Shown here one piece after another: positions 43,156 to 53,125 of a DNA stretch of 64,000 nt (positions within the stretch are counted from its first letter, which is position 1; each line of letters opens with the position of its first letter). The notes beneath the pieces are model-generated. The model saw only the letters and a list, made by a program, of their open reading frames with translations. It did no database searches and had not been told where the DNA came from. The position numbers were made by a program, and so were the translations under genes. The DNA comes from an uncultured Kineothrix sp. (GTDB lineage Bacteria; Bacillota; Clostridia; Lachnospirales; Lachnospiraceae), in NCBI GenBank assembly GCA_910588855.1, contig CAJUSR010000006.1, positions 107,980-171,979 of the forward strand. The letters are read 5' to 3'.

Positions 43156-46100
43156 TCATTCTTTTACAAAAGGCACCAATTTAATCGGGAAAACAAAGTT
43201 TTCCTCATCCAGACGGTACTGCTCCACAAGCTCCGGCCCACAGCTATTCGAGCCAATCCCGTTTTGTGCATAATCAAGGCAAAGCACCACGCTGCCCGAC
43301 GGTTCCAATTCATAATTATGCCTTTTACCCGCCAGTTCTTCCTGCGTATATACCGATGCCTGAAAGGAAAACGCCTGACAGGAAACTGCCGCCAAACCGA
43401 ATTGGTTATCCGCCGCAATGACATAGTCACAATCCATATGGCTTCCATTCTCTTGAGGGCGGATATAATCCTCATGCAAATCCTCCGCCTTTCCATGATA
43501 CAGCCCATGAACGGCTGCCCTATGCTTATCCCTGTAGCTTTCCGACGGGCCCATGCCATAATACGAAATATAACCCATCCTGCCATCCAGAAATAAACGT
43601 ATCCCAAACCGCGGCAACATCGGAAATTCCGGGTTCCTTTTTACAGAAAGATTGGCGTCGATGCCCCCTTCGCTGTCTATCAGCCATACTATTTCCACAT
43701 GCATCATAGGCTGTATGGCAGCCGCTGTCATAGATAAATGACTGATTATTTTTAATCCTGATTTTGTCAGCTGCACTTCTGTCCCATATGCTCTCGCATA
43801 GGCTTTATCATAACGCGCCCTTTCCCACTCTAATCTGACATATCTGTCATTATCCGTAGGGGCACGCCAGATATTCAATTCCATCGGCGCATTTAAATAT
43901 TCTTCCCCCTTATATTCCATCTGGGTAAATAAGCCCGTCCGCTTATCATATGTATACACAAAATCCGCCCCTTTGCAAACAAGCGCAAGTTCTGTTTCCC
44001 AGATTCTTATCGGCGATGTCCTGCAATGTTTCTCTCCCAGCCATCTTATCGCCGTCTGGTTCCTCCCGTCTTCCGTCTGCAGCGCAATCTCTTCATATCC
44101 CAATAAATACCCCGCGGGAACAAGCTCATCCCCTCGCCTTAAATAATAATACAGTTTCAAATAAGCCCGCCCGCATTTCGGCACTCCAATATCCAAATGT
44201 ACGCTCCCGATCTGCAGCGGCCCAATGGAAACCTGCGGAACGGCTCCCCGTTCCAGGCATACACCGTCACAATTTACTTCATACCGTATTTCCACATATG
44301 TAGCTAAATCCGTGAACTCCATATAATTCCTAAGCTTCAGTTCCTGCGCCGATTGCTCAAAGGACACCGCTCTGCATGGGCGGTATACATTCTTATATTC
44401 CAAAAGCCCCGTATGGATGGCACGGTTCGGATATACCAGCCCATCTACGCAGAAATTCCCGTCATGGATGTCCTCTCCGTTATCCCCGCCATAACTGTAA
44501 ACTGCCCTCCCCTCCGGTGTCTGCCCCTTTGCAACCGCCTGATCACACCACTCCCATATAAAACCGCCGCATATCAAATCGCTTTTGTGTATCCAGCCAA
44601 AATAGTCTTCCAAATCCCCCGGCCCATTTCCCATAGAATGGCAATATTCGCAGAAAATCAATGGTTTTGACGGGTCATGTTCCAAATATTCCCTGATTTC
44701 ATCTATTCTGGGATACATTCTGCTGTACAAATCCAAATTGGAATAGTCATATTTTTTCTCATCATTCCTATATCTGGCTCCCTCATAATGGGTCAGCCTG
44801 CTGCCGTCAAACTTCTTTGTCCACTGCAGCGCTTTCTCAAAATTACATCCATATGCACTTTCATTTCCCATAGACCAAATAACCACACACGGACGGTTTT
44901 TATCCCTTTGGATACACCGCTGTACCCTATCCAAAACCGCTTTTTCCCAAACAGGGTTATCCGCAATGGGCTCATTCCAATGCCGGAACTTATTCTTATC
45001 GCTGTTATCTTCATAATAAATCTCAACCGGGCCGTGACTTTCCATATCCGCCTCATCCATCACCATAAAGCCATATTTATCGCACAGTTGATAAAAAACC
45101 GGAGCATTCGGATAATGGCTGGTTCTTACTGCATTAAAATTATGCCTTTTCATCAGCATTAAATCCTTTTTCATTTGTTCCAAACTAACTGCATACCCTG
45201 TAACCGGATCGAAATCATGCCGATTAACGCCGCGGAATTTAATTTTTTGCCCGTTGAAACAGACTGCCTTATCTTTTATGCAGATTTCCCTCACTCCTAC
45301 ATAATCAGTAATCGTCTCTTTTTCCGTCTCCATCACCAAAGTATAAAGATACGGCTCTTCCGGATTCCATAAAACCGGGTCTTTTACCACAATATCCACT
45401 ACCTGTTCCGCTTCGCCTATAATCCCTGTCTTAACCCCGCCCACTGCCTTGCCGTCCATATCATAAAGCATTATGGATGTAAAGATTGACTCCGGCAAAT
45501 ATTGGATATGGACGGATATCGTCGCCTTCTCCCCCTCGATAGACGTTTTCACAAAATAATCCCATATGGTTTTATCCGGACGAATCAACAAATAAACATC
45601 ACGGAAGATACCGCTCATACGGAATTTATCCTGGTCTTCCAAATAGCTTCCGTCGCACCATTTCAAAACGAGGACCGCCAATTTATTTTTCCCCTCCCTA
45701 ACCGCTTGGCTCACATCAAATTCGCTGGTGGAATGAGATACCTGGCTATAACCGATATAATTCCCATTCAGCCATACATAAAAGCAGGAATCCACACCTT
45801 CAAAATTCAAATATGCTTTCGGCGCATTCTTTTTCTTCCGATAATCAAATTCATAGATATAAGCACCACACGGATTATCCCAAGGAACATACGGCGGATC
45901 AAACGGAAACGGATAGCGGATGTTAGTATATTGGTGGGAGTCGTATCCGGCCATCTGCCAGACCCCGGGAACATTTATCCGTTCATAAGCAGAATCATCA
46001 TAACCATTTTTATAAAATTCCTCTTCCAAGTCATATATGCTGTCATAATAGCGGAATTTCCATTCCCCGCCCAGAATTTGTATGCGGTCCGAGTCCTCCC

Positions 46101-46212
46101 TTTTTTCCACAAGCGTGTCCATCTGCCTGGATGCAGGGATATAATACGAGCGGGCAGGCATCGTATTTTCATGCAGCATGTGTAAATCTTCATAATGTTT
46201 GGGTACTATCAT
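43156..46212 (-). CDS. lacZ: GH2 beta-galactosidase (LacZ type)
   Basis: Cytoplasmic beta-galactosidase of 1,018 aa. Domain order: sugar-binding jelly roll (about 40-200, GEWKFRYYDS...NVPGVWQMAGYD), Ig-like domain, TIM barrel (about 330-620), then the C-terminal beta domains of long LacZ enzymes. The acid/base Glu is in VVIWSMGNESAYG, the nucleophile Glu in LIFCEYCHSMGNGPG. RTSHYPNAPVFYQLCDKYG is typical of the family. ATG at 46212 follows AAGGAGG by 7 bases; the longer frame adds 46 codons without support. Divergent from an AraC regulator gene, its likely activator. No galactoside transporter is adjacent. Confidence 0.94.
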   Translation of the reverse strand: MIVPKHYEDLHMLHENTMPARSYYIPASRQMDTLVEKREDSDRIQILGGEWKFRYYDSIYDLEEEFYKNGYDDSAYERINVPGVWQMAGYDSHQYTNIRYPFPFDPPYVPWDNPCGAYIYEFDYRKKKNAPKAYLNFEGVDSCFYVWLNGNYIGYSQVSHSTSEFDVSQAVREGKNKLAVLVLKWCDGSYLEDQDKFRMSGIFRDVYLLIRPDKTIWDYFVKTSIEGEKATISVHIQYLPESIFTSIMLYDMDGKAVGGVKTGIIGEAEQVVDIVVKDPVLWNPEEPYLYTLVMETEKETITDYVGVREICIKDKAVCFNGQKIKFRGVNRHDFDPVTGYAVSLEQMKKDLMLMKRHNFNAVRTSHYPNAPVFYQLCDKYGFMVMDEADMESHGPVEIYYEDNSDKNKFRHWNEPIADNPVWEKAVLDRVQRCIQRDKNRPCVVIWSMGNESAYGCNFEKALQWTKKFDGSRLTHYEGARYRNDEKKYDYSNLDLYSRMYPRIDEIREYLEHDPSKPLIFCEYCHSMGNGPGDLEDYFGWIHKSDLICGGFIWEWCDQAVAKGQTPEGRAVYSYGGDNGEDIHDGNFCVDGLVYPNRAIHTGLLEYKNVYRPCRAVSFEQSAQELKLRNYMEFTDLATYVEIRYEVNCDGVCLERGAVPQVSIGPLQIGSVHLDIGVPKCGRAYLKLYYYLRRGDELVPAGYLLGYEEIALQTEDGRNQTAIRWLGEKHCRTSPIRIWETELALVCKGADFVYTYDKRTGLFTQMEYKGEEYLNAPMELNIWRAPTDNDRYVRLEWERARYDKAYARAYGTEVQLTKSGLKIISHLSMTAAAIQPMMHVEIVWLIDSEGGIDANLSVKRNPEFPMLPRFGIRLFLDGRMGYISYYGMGPSESYRDKHRAAVHGLYHGKAEDLHEDYIRPQENGSHMDCDYVIAADNQFGLAAVSCQAFSFQASVYTQEELAGKRHNYELEPSGSVVLCLDYAQNGIGSNSCGPELVEQYRLDEENFVFPIKLVPFVKE

Positions 46213-46383
46213 CGTCCAGCCTCCTTCTTTTGATTTTTTGGATATCAGGAAATCATCATGTACGTTTATTGTAGCGAATCCGTGAAAAGCCATCCATAAA
46301 TTACATTGGACAGAATATACACAAAATGATACAATGGCAGAAATATTCACTACCCCCTATTTCAGAAAAGGAGCAAGCAGCCA

Positions 46384-47244
46384 ATGTATGTGAATTCAGC
46401 CTATCTTAACAACTCTTTGATAGATTTCAAAGACAAAAGCCAGCCCCTCATCGTCGGGAGCTGCGGAACCTATCGTCTTCTTACCCGCCCAAAACTTCCT
46501 ACCCACCGCCCAAGAGGCCGGATTGATTTTCAACTTTTATATATCGCTTCCGGCAAAGCCCATTTTTATTTTGACAAAGACGAAGATACCGTAGTGACTG
46601 CCGGGCATATGGTGGTTTACCGCCCAAAAGAACCTCAGAAATATGTTTACTATGGGGATGATAAAACAGAAGTTTACTGGGTTCATTTTACAGGAAGCAA
46701 TGTAACGAACATTCTCCGAAGCTACGGCATTTCAGACGACATGCGTGTCATAAATACAGGAACTTCTTTGGAATATACAAGGATTTTTAAACAAATGATA
46801 CAGGAATTGCAAAGATGCCAGATAAACTATGAAGAACTCTTGGTTTTGCTGTTAAAGCAAATTTTTATATCTATCCAGCGTCAGATGGTAAAAGAATACC
46901 AATCGAAAAATGTTTTTTGGGATAGGGAAATGGAAAATGCCATGCAATATTTCAACGACAACTATAATACGGAAATCAATGTCAAAGAATATGCCTCTTC
47001 AAGAGGCATGAGCGTGAGCTGGTTTATCCGCAATTTTAAGCAGTACACCAACACCACGCCCATGCAGTACATCGTTTCCATACGCGTTTCCAATGCCCAG
47101 ATTCTTTTGGAAACATCCAATTACAATATTACGGAAATCGGAAATATCGTCGGATACGATAATCCGCTTTATTTCAGCAGAATTTTCAAAAAGCAGAAGG
47201 GAACATCCCCTTCCGAATACCGGAAGCAAAGAAATATTTTATAA
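46384..47244 (+). CDS. AraC-family regulator next to lacZ
   Basis: Regulator of 286 aa. The N-terminal cupin sensor includes DFQLLYIASGKAHFYFDKDEDTVVTAGHMVVYRPKEPQ. The C-terminal AraC domain has INVKEYASSRGMSVSWFIRNFKQYTN and YNITEIGNIVGYDNPLYFSRIFKKQKG with the ending TSPSEYRKQRN. AAAGGAGCAAGCAGCC precedes the ATG. It is transcribed away from lacZ and overlaps the SAH hydrolase stop by 6 bases (convergent). Lactose-dependent activation of lacZ is inferred from position. Confidence 0.9.
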   Translation: MYVNSAYLNNSLIDFKDKSQPLIVGSCGTYRLLTRPKLPTHRPRGRIDFQLLYIASGKAHFYFDKDEDTVVTAGHMVVYRPKEPQKYVYYGDDKTEVYWVHFTGSNVTNILRSYGISDDMRVINTGTSLEYTRIFKQMIQELQRCQINYEELLVLLLKQIFISIQRQMVKEYQSKNVFWDREMENAMQYFNDNYNTEINVKEYASSRGMSVSWFIRNFKQYTNTTPMQYIVSIRVSNAQILLETSNYNITEIGNIVGYDNPLYFSRIFKKQKGTSPSEYRKQRNIL

Positions 47245-48486
47245 GCTATAGCTATTCAGGTATTTCTCCTGTTCGGCCGTCAACACATCGATTTCCTTGC
47301 CGAGGAAAGCCAACTTACGCCTTGCCACATCCATGTCCACTTCCCTCGGCACATCGATTAGCTTTTCAGTTAATTCACTGCCATGTTCTACCAGATATTT
47401 TGCGGAAAGTGCCTGTATTGCAAAGCTCATATCCATAATCTCCGCCGGATGGCCATCGCCTGCTGCCAAATTTACCAGCCTGCCTTCTGCCAAAACAAAA
47501 ATCCATTGTCCGCCGGGCAGCTTGTATCCCATAATGTTCTTTCTCTGTTCCCTCGTTTCAACGGCAATCTCACGGAGCCTTGCCATATCGATTTCGCAGT
47601 CGAAATGCCCTGCGTTGCAAAGGATTGCCCCGTCTTTCATAACGGCAAAATCCTCTTCATCAATTACTTTATCGCAGCCGGTAACTGTAACAAAGAAATC
47701 GCCCACTTTAGCCGCTTCCTTCATCGGCATTACATCAAATCCGTCCATAACGGCCTCAATCGCCTTGATAGGGTCGATTTCCGTTACGATAACCCTTGCG
47801 CCAAGCCCTTTCGCCCTCATAGCCGTTCCTTTACCACACCAGCCATAGCCTGCCACAACTACAATCTTCCCTGCTACAATCAAGTTGGTCGTCCTGTTAA
47901 TCCCATCCCATACGGACTGGCCTGTACCGTAGCGATTATCAAATAAATGTTTGCAATCCGCATTATTCACACGTACCATCGGGAATTTCAATTCCCCGGC
48001 TTTATCCATCGCTTCCAGACGGATAATCCCCGTTGTGGTTTCCTCACAGCCTCCGATAATGGCGGGAATCAATTCCGGCATATGGGCATGTACCATATTT
48101 ACCAAGTCCCCACCGTCATCAATGATGATATTCGGCCCGGCTTCCAGCACATGACGGATATGCATCTCATATTCTTCAGGCGTACAATCATACCATGCAT
48201 GTACTTCCAGCCCATCCTTTACCAAAGCTGCCGCCACATCGTCCTGCGTGGAAAGGGGGTTGGAACCTGTCACATACATCTGCGCCCCGCCTGCTTTCAG
48301 CACTTTGCACAGATATGCGGTTTTTGCTTCCAAATGCACGGAAAGCGCTATTTTCTTTCCCTCAAATGGTTTTGTTTCCGAAAATTCCTTTTCCAGAGTA
48401 CGGAGCAAATCACAATTTCTCTTTACCCATTCGATTTTACGCTCGCCGGATTCGGCTAAATTAATGTCTCTGATTTCACTGCTCAT
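47239..48486 (-). CDS. ahcY: S-adenosylhomocysteine hydrolase (possible S-inosylhomocysteine hydrolase)
   Basis: NAD-dependent hydrolase of 415 aa in the activated-methyl cycle; the family splits S-adenosylhomocysteine into adenosine and homocysteine. Substrate domain: LSVHLEAKTAYL, GSNPLSTQDDVAAAL, DDGGDLV, ETTTGIIRL and NNADCKHLFDNRYGTGQS. NAD-binding motif: VVAGYGWCGKGTAMRAKG. The end (EQEKYLNSYSL) is the short bacterial form. GGAGGAAAAGGA precedes the ATG. The next gene upstream on the strand encodes MTA/SAH deaminase; where both occur together the true substrate may be S-inosylhomocysteine, as known in Methanocaldococcus. Sequence alone does not decide. Confidence 0.93.
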   Translation of the reverse strand: MSSEIRDINLAESGERKIEWVKRNCDLLRTLEKEFSETKPFEGKKIALSVHLEAKTAYLCKVLKAGGAQMYVTGSNPLSTQDDVAAALVKDGLEVHAWYDCTPEEYEMHIRHVLEAGPNIIIDDGGDLVNMVHAHMPELIPAIIGGCEETTTGIIRLEAMDKAGELKFPMVRVNNADCKHLFDNRYGTGQSVWDGINRTTNLIVAGKIVVVAGYGWCGKGTAMRAKGLGARVIVTEIDPIKAIEAVMDGFDVMPMKEAAKVGDFFVTVTGCDKVIDEEDFAVMKDGAILCNAGHFDCEIDMARLREIAVETREQRKNIMGYKLPGGQWIFVLAEGRLVNLAAGDGHPAEIMDMSFAIQALSAKYLVEHGSELTEKLIDVPREVDMDVARRKLAFLGKEIDVLTAEQEKYLNSYSL

Positions 48487-48595
48487 TCCTTTTCCTCCAA
48501 TAAAATATGAGATTATTCAGCCGAATTTTTATTATAGTGATGGTCGTCTGTCCTATCATCACTTTTATGATAACTGCCAAGCAGCTACATACCGG

Positions 48596-49897
48596 TTAAT
48601 ATTCTTTCTTGTCAAGCCCCATACGGACAATGATTTCGTTAATTTTTTTATACACTAATTCCTCGTCCATCGTCAATATCTTCCGGTCTTCCATCACTAT
48701 CCGGCCGTCGATAACCACAGTCTCCACTTCCGAGCCATTTGCAGAATAGGACAGCCCCGCTATCAGGTTATTTCTCGGGGTTAACGATGGGGTATTCAAA
48801 TTCAGGATGGCAAGGTCTGCCTTTTTGCCTTCCTCTATGGAACCGATTTCCTGCTCCATCCCCAACGCTTTGGCGCCGTTAATCGTGGCAATCCTAAACC
48901 CTTCCCGTGCGCTGACGCATTGAGGCGTTTTATGAACCCCCTTATGAATCAATGTCAAAAGGCTCAGTTCGTGGAACATATTCAGGCTGTTGTTGGATGC
49001 CGCCCCGTCCGTTCCAAGACAGACATTCACCCCTTTTTCCAACAGCTTGGCTACCGGCGCAAAGCCATTTCCAAGCTTCATATTGCTGGCCGGGTTGGTC
49101 ACTACGCTAACTCCTTTTTCTTTTAAAATGTCAATATCCCTATCCGTTGCCTGCACGCAATGGGCCGCAATGGCAGGCACATCGAAAAGCCCGTTTTTAT
49201 CCGCCATTTCAATTGGCGTACAACCGTATTTTTCCTGAATCTGCTCAATTTCGCTAAGGCTTTCCGATAAATGGACATGAATCCCCATCCCGTTTTTCTT
49301 CGCCTCTTCGGACACAACACGCATAAAGCCATCATCACAGGTATAAGGCGCATGGGGCCCTAACATAAAGCTCAATCTGTCGCAGTCTTTCGCTGCATCC
49401 CTTTCCTCATAAGCCTGACGCAGCCGCATCTGTCCTGCCTCGTCATTGCCGCTTCCTATCAAGCCCCTGCTGATAACCGCCCGCATCCCGGATTCCCGTA
49501 CTGCTCTGGTAGTCTGGTGGATATTCATCTGCATATCGTTAAAACAAGTGGTTCCGCTTTTTATCATTTCCAAAATGGCAAGGCAGGCGCCCCAATAGGT
49601 GTCTTCATCCGTCATCTGCTGCTCAATGGGGTCAATCGTGCCAAAAAGCCAATCCATAAAAGACAAGTCATCCGCTACATTCCTCATAAATGCCATATAC
49701 GAATGCGTATGGCAGTTTATCAGCCCAGGAATGACAAGCCTGTCCTTTCCGTCAATTACTTTCTCTTCCTGAAACCCTTCCGGCTTTTCCCCCACCGCCG
49801 CAATCCGGGTTCCTTCAATATATATGCTGGTCTTCCTCACCTCATCCTTCCCCTGCCCGGGGAGAACCGCCAATATATCCTTTAACACTATTCCCAT
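48596..49897 (-). CDS. mtaD: 5-methylthioadenosine/S-adenosylhomocysteine deaminase
   Basis: Metal-dependent amidohydrolase of 433 aa that deaminates MTA and SAH at the adenine amino group. Metal ligands: GLINCHTHSYMAF (HxH), IHVHLSES, AAHCV and the Asp in CLGTDGAASNNSLNMF. The C-terminal strand pair (NLIAGLSYSANGSEVETVVIDGRIVMED) is typical. ATG at 49897 follows GGAGAGG; the longer frame would add 46 codons. Followed on the same strand, 109 bases later, by SAH hydrolase, making a methyl-cycle salvage unit. Confidence 0.92.
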   Translation of the reverse strand: MGIVLKDILAVLPGQGKDEVRKTSIYIEGTRIAAVGEKPEGFQEEKVIDGKDRLVIPGLINCHTHSYMAFMRNVADDLSFMDWLFGTIDPIEQQMTDEDTYWGACLAILEMIKSGTTCFNDMQMNIHQTTRAVRESGMRAVISRGLIGSGNDEAGQMRLRQAYEERDAAKDCDRLSFMLGPHAPYTCDDGFMRVVSEEAKKNGMGIHVHLSESLSEIEQIQEKYGCTPIEMADKNGLFDVPAIAAHCVQATDRDIDILKEKGVSVVTNPASNMKLGNGFAPVAKLLEKGVNVCLGTDGAASNNSLNMFHELSLLTLIHKGVHKTPQCVSAREGFRIATINGAKALGMEQEIGSIEEGKKADLAILNLNTPSLTPRNNLIAGLSYSANGSEVETVVIDGRIVMEDRKILTMDEELVYKKINEIIVRMGLDKKEY

Positions 49898-50158
49898 AAA
49901 AATACCTCTCCTTTTCTCTATAGCCTTACATAGTAAAATGGAGCCAAAGTCTCGCTCTTCCGCTCCTATTTTATCATATATTAAATATAGAAACAACAAA
50001 AAGGAAAGATATCCCCACCGCTTTACACCTCCCAAGTTTCTTCTATAATCCTAAATCCTATATATGCAGTGATTTGCAATGATATAGACAGGACTATAAA
50101 GAAACCCGGAGCGGTGCAATTTGGACTTTTTTCGACATCTATTGCCAAATGAAACTAC

Positions 50159-51247
50159 TTAATCTGTATCCGTCACCCATATCTGGGATTCCGTAGGGAT
50201 TTCCCTAAGAGGGTTTTTCATCGCTTCTTCCATCTTAAGGCAGAAATACATATCCTGCAAAGCATCCCGCAAGCTATAAAAATCTTTCCCTGTATCCAGA
50301 TATTCTTTCATTTTTTTCATGCATGTAGCTACCGCAATCTCGTCATCATTTAAACGCGCATTAATAAAAGGCGTCTTATACAAAAATTCTTCCCCCAGCA
50401 TAATTCCGAAATGAGACCATTCCTGGTTGTTGTACACACCCAAATCAATCCTGTTCAATTCCTGCGTAACGGGTATATTTTCATCCGTCAGGTAACGGAT
50501 TACCATGTCATCAATTTCTCCCCTGACGCCTTGCACATTCAACTGCCTCGTCCTGATAAAGGAATGGTATTGCGCCGGGTCGGAAAAATCAAAATAGGCC
50601 ACTTTCCCTTTTTCAAATTCAAACGTTAAACGGTCTCTGGAACAGCGGAATACTTCGCCGTCAAACGCCATCCCTTCCCGCCCGTATGTTTCCGTCACAT
50701 CAAACCAATACCGTTTCCCGTAAATCCTGCAATTTTCATATCCTGTCTGAAGAAACCGGCGAATCATGCTGACACCATGATAACCGTGCAATGCAGAAAG
50801 ATTGATATTCTGGACTTCCCCTAATTTTCCGTCAGTAATTGCACGATACCATGCGGCATAAAGGGGCTGGGCAAAATATTGTTCCGCCACCTGGATTTTA
50901 CCGTTATATTTTTTATAGCTTTTCCAGACGGATTCCAACGCTTCCAGACTTTCCCCCGGCGGCGTTTCGCATAAGACCGGTATCCCCTTTTCAAATAATT
51001 TCGGCAGATATTCCGACAAAATACCCCTTTTCACCGCCAACACAATATATTCCGGTTCCGTTTTTTCCAGCTCATCCAGCGTATTAATTACCGTCACATC
51101 CATCTGCTTTGCAAAACGCCTTCCTTTCGCCTCATCGCGTACCAATACCCCGCTTAGTTCAAATACATCCGGCATTGCCTTCGCAATCCTTATGTAAAAT
51201 TCCGCCCTCCAGCCGGAACCGATTAATCCAAATCGAATTTTTCCCAT
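50159..51247 (-). CDS. Gfo/Idh/MocA-family oxidoreductase
   Basis: NAD(P)-dependent sugar oxidoreductase of 362 aa. The Rossmann motif is IRFGLIGSGWRAEFYIRIA; a catalytic-type Lys is present in the AVKRG and ETPPGESLEALE region (here ETPPG replaces the commoner EKP). The C-terminal alpha/beta sheet domain follows. ATG at 51247 lies 6 bases after GGAGG and 20 bases after the aldo/keto reductase stop. Last gene of an operon binding protein - permease - permease - aldo/keto reductase - this gene, suggesting oxidation or reduction of the imported sugar. The Lys to Thr change in EKP is worth noting. Confidence 0.85.
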   Translation of the reverse strand: MGKIRFGLIGSGWRAEFYIRIAKAMPDVFELSGVLVRDEAKGRRFAKQMDVTVINTLDELEKTEPEYIVLAVKRGILSEYLPKLFEKGIPVLCETPPGESLEALESVWKSYKKYNGKIQVAEQYFAQPLYAAWYRAITDGKLGEVQNINLSALHGYHGVSMIRRFLQTGYENCRIYGKRYWFDVTETYGREGMAFDGEVFRCSRDRLTFEFEKGKVAYFDFSDPAQYHSFIRTRQLNVQGVRGEIDDMVIRYLTDENIPVTQELNRIDLGVYNNQEWSHFGIMLGEEFLYKTPFINARLNDDEIAVATCMKKMKEYLDTGKDFYSLRDALQDMYFCLKMEEAMKNPLREIPTESQIWVTDTD

Positions 51248-51267
51248 ATACTGCCTCCTTCTATCCT

Positions 51268-52164
51268 TTAAGGCACATCGAAGCCCCGGGATGCCGCCAG
51301 AATACGATACCATTCATCATAAGACAAAGAAAGTTCCTGGGCTTTTACCGCCGTTTTGATTCTATTAATGTTCATGGTACCGGTAATTGCCGCAATCCTG
51401 ACCGGATGCGCGAACAGCCACGCATACATTACGGCATCCATTGTGGTGCCATGCTCTTCTGCGATTTGCCCAAGCACATCCCTCAGCCGCACCGACTGTT
51501 CATCCTCTCCTGTAAATACGCTGCCTCCGCCAAGGGGTGACCAGGCCATAAGCGGTATCCTCCTTGTAAAGGCGTCGTCCAATACACCGTTAAAGAAATT
51601 GTCCACGCATTTCACGGACAGTTCCATTTGGTTCGTCACAAGAGGAACCGACATAAAGCTTTGAAGCATTGTTATTTGAGACGGCATAAAATTAGATACC
51701 CCTACGTGCAGCGCTTTTCCTTCCTTTACGACAGTTTCCAGCGCATCCGCCGTTTCCTCCGGGTCTGCCAACGGATCAGGGCGATGCACCAGAAGCAAAT
51801 CCACATAATCCGTACCCAATTTTTCCAAAGACTCCTCTATCTCCTTCAGAATTTCTTTCTTGGTGGATTTATAATAAATCGCCTTATTCCCTTCCACCCC
51901 CGGAAGCACGATGCCTGCCTTTGTTACCAGTTTCATCTTCTTCCGTAACTGCGGCTCTTTTCTCAATACCGCATCGCCGAATATTTTCTCACAGGTATAC
52001 CCTCCGTATACGGGCGCATGGTCAAAAGAATCAATGCCCATATCCAGACATCCCTCTACAAACCGCAGCATTTCTTCCCCTTCCATGCCCGCATCCTTTG
52101 CCCTCATGCATCCTACAATTACCTGGGATAACTCCAAATTATCCCCTAATTTAATATAATTCAT
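51268..52164 (-). CDS. Aldo/keto reductase, YdhF-like
   Basis: NADPH-dependent oxidoreductase of 298 aa, TIM barrel. The catalytic tetrad is visible: Asp in SFDHAPVYGG, Tyr in the same motif, Lys in LVTKAGI, His in LLVHRPDP. SNFMPSQ and MAWSPLGGG are further marks. The segment order and the ending (SYDEWYRILAASRGFDVP) match E. coli YdhF, a member without firm physiological function. It is cotranscribed with a CUT1 ABC importer and a Gfo/Idh protein, which points to a sugar or polyol as substrate. Confidence 0.9.
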   Translation of the reverse strand: MNYIKLGDNLELSQVIVGCMRAKDAGMEGEEMLRFVEGCLDMGIDSFDHAPVYGGYTCEKIFGDAVLRKEPQLRKKMKLVTKAGIVLPGVEGNKAIYYKSTKKEILKEIEESLEKLGTDYVDLLLVHRPDPLADPEETADALETVVKEGKALHVGVSNFMPSQITMLQSFMSVPLVTNQMELSVKCVDNFFNGVLDDAFTRRIPLMAWSPLGGGSVFTGEDEQSVRLRDVLGQIAEEHGTTMDAVMYAWLFAHPVRIAAITGTMNINRIKTAVKAQELSLSYDEWYRILAASRGFDVP

Positions 52165-52277
52165 ATTTTACCCCATTTCTGCGCGGCTTTATTGTCCATA
52201 ACCAATTCCATTTTTTATTTTCCGGTTTGCGGATGCCGCACAGACACAAACCTATGGTTAAAAATTTGTTTTAGCAT

Positions 52278-53114
52278 TTATTCTTTTACGCCGCCTGTCG
52301 TAAGGCCTGCAATAATTTTCCTTTGGAAAATCAGCACAAGTATGATAAGCGGTACCGTAACGACCACCGAAGCCGCCGCCATGTCTCCCCAAGGCAGCTC
52401 ATAATTGCTTGGGAATAAGGCAATCCCTACCGGAACCGTCCTCATCATGTCATCCGTCATAAACGTCAATGCATAAATGTATTCATTCCACGCGTTAATA
52501 AATACAATCAACCCTACCGAAAAGATTGCCGGTTTAATCAAAGGCAGCATAATCTGGAAAAATATCCTTGCCCTCGAACACCCGTCAATGGATGCCGCTT
52601 CCTCAAACCCTTTGGGAAGCTGGGCGAAAAAGTTGGTCAACAGCCAGATTGCCAACGGCAATGCAAACGTAATATATGGTATCACCAACCCTGCATACTT
52701 ATTTAAAAGTTTTAGCTGTTTCAACAGCAGATAAATCGGGCTGAGTGTGGCTATTGTAGGGAACATGGAAATGCTCAAAATGGCCATAAGCATTATTTTT
52801 TTCCCTTTAAAGCGGAGCCTTGCCAATGCATATGCCGCCGATGCCCCAATCAATATGCTTAACACTGTCGTAGTGGTTGCCACGATAAAACTATTCAACA
52901 AATATTTGGCAAAAGGGTGTTTCTCAAATACATTGACATAAAACTGCCCATGCACGGAGCTGGGAATCCATTTGGCCGGAATTGCAGAAATTTCGGACAA
53001 GGGCTTGATTGAGGTCATAAACTGCCAGAAAAAAGGCAGCACTATAATACCTACAAATATGCATACAAACAAATAAAACAAAATATCTTTCCATATCGGT
53101 TTCTTTTTCTGCAT
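52278..53114 (-). CDS. ABC sugar permease, MalG type (second system)
   Basis: CUT1 importer subunit of 278 aa with six helices. The EAA loop is EAASIDGCSRARIFFQIMLPLIKPA. GGGGGTGGGAAG precedes the ATG, 11 bases from the partner permease stop. No ATPase gene in the operon. Sugar unknown; the LacI regulator and two oxidoreductases accompany it. Confidence 0.93.
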   Translation of the reverse strand: MQKKKPIWKDILFYLFVCIFVGIIVLPFFWQFMTSIKPLSEISAIPAKWIPSSVHGQFYVNVFEKHPFAKYLLNSFIVATTTTVLSILIGASAAYALARLRFKGKKIMLMAILSISMFPTIATLSPIYLLLKQLKLLNKYAGLVIPYITFALPLAIWLLTNFFAQLPKGFEEAASIDGCSRARIFFQIMLPLIKPAIFSVGLIVFINAWNEYIYALTFMTDDMMRTVPVGIALFPSNYELPWGDMAAASVVVTVPLIILVLIFQRKIIAGLTTGGVKE

Positions 53115-53125
53115 CTTCCCACCCC

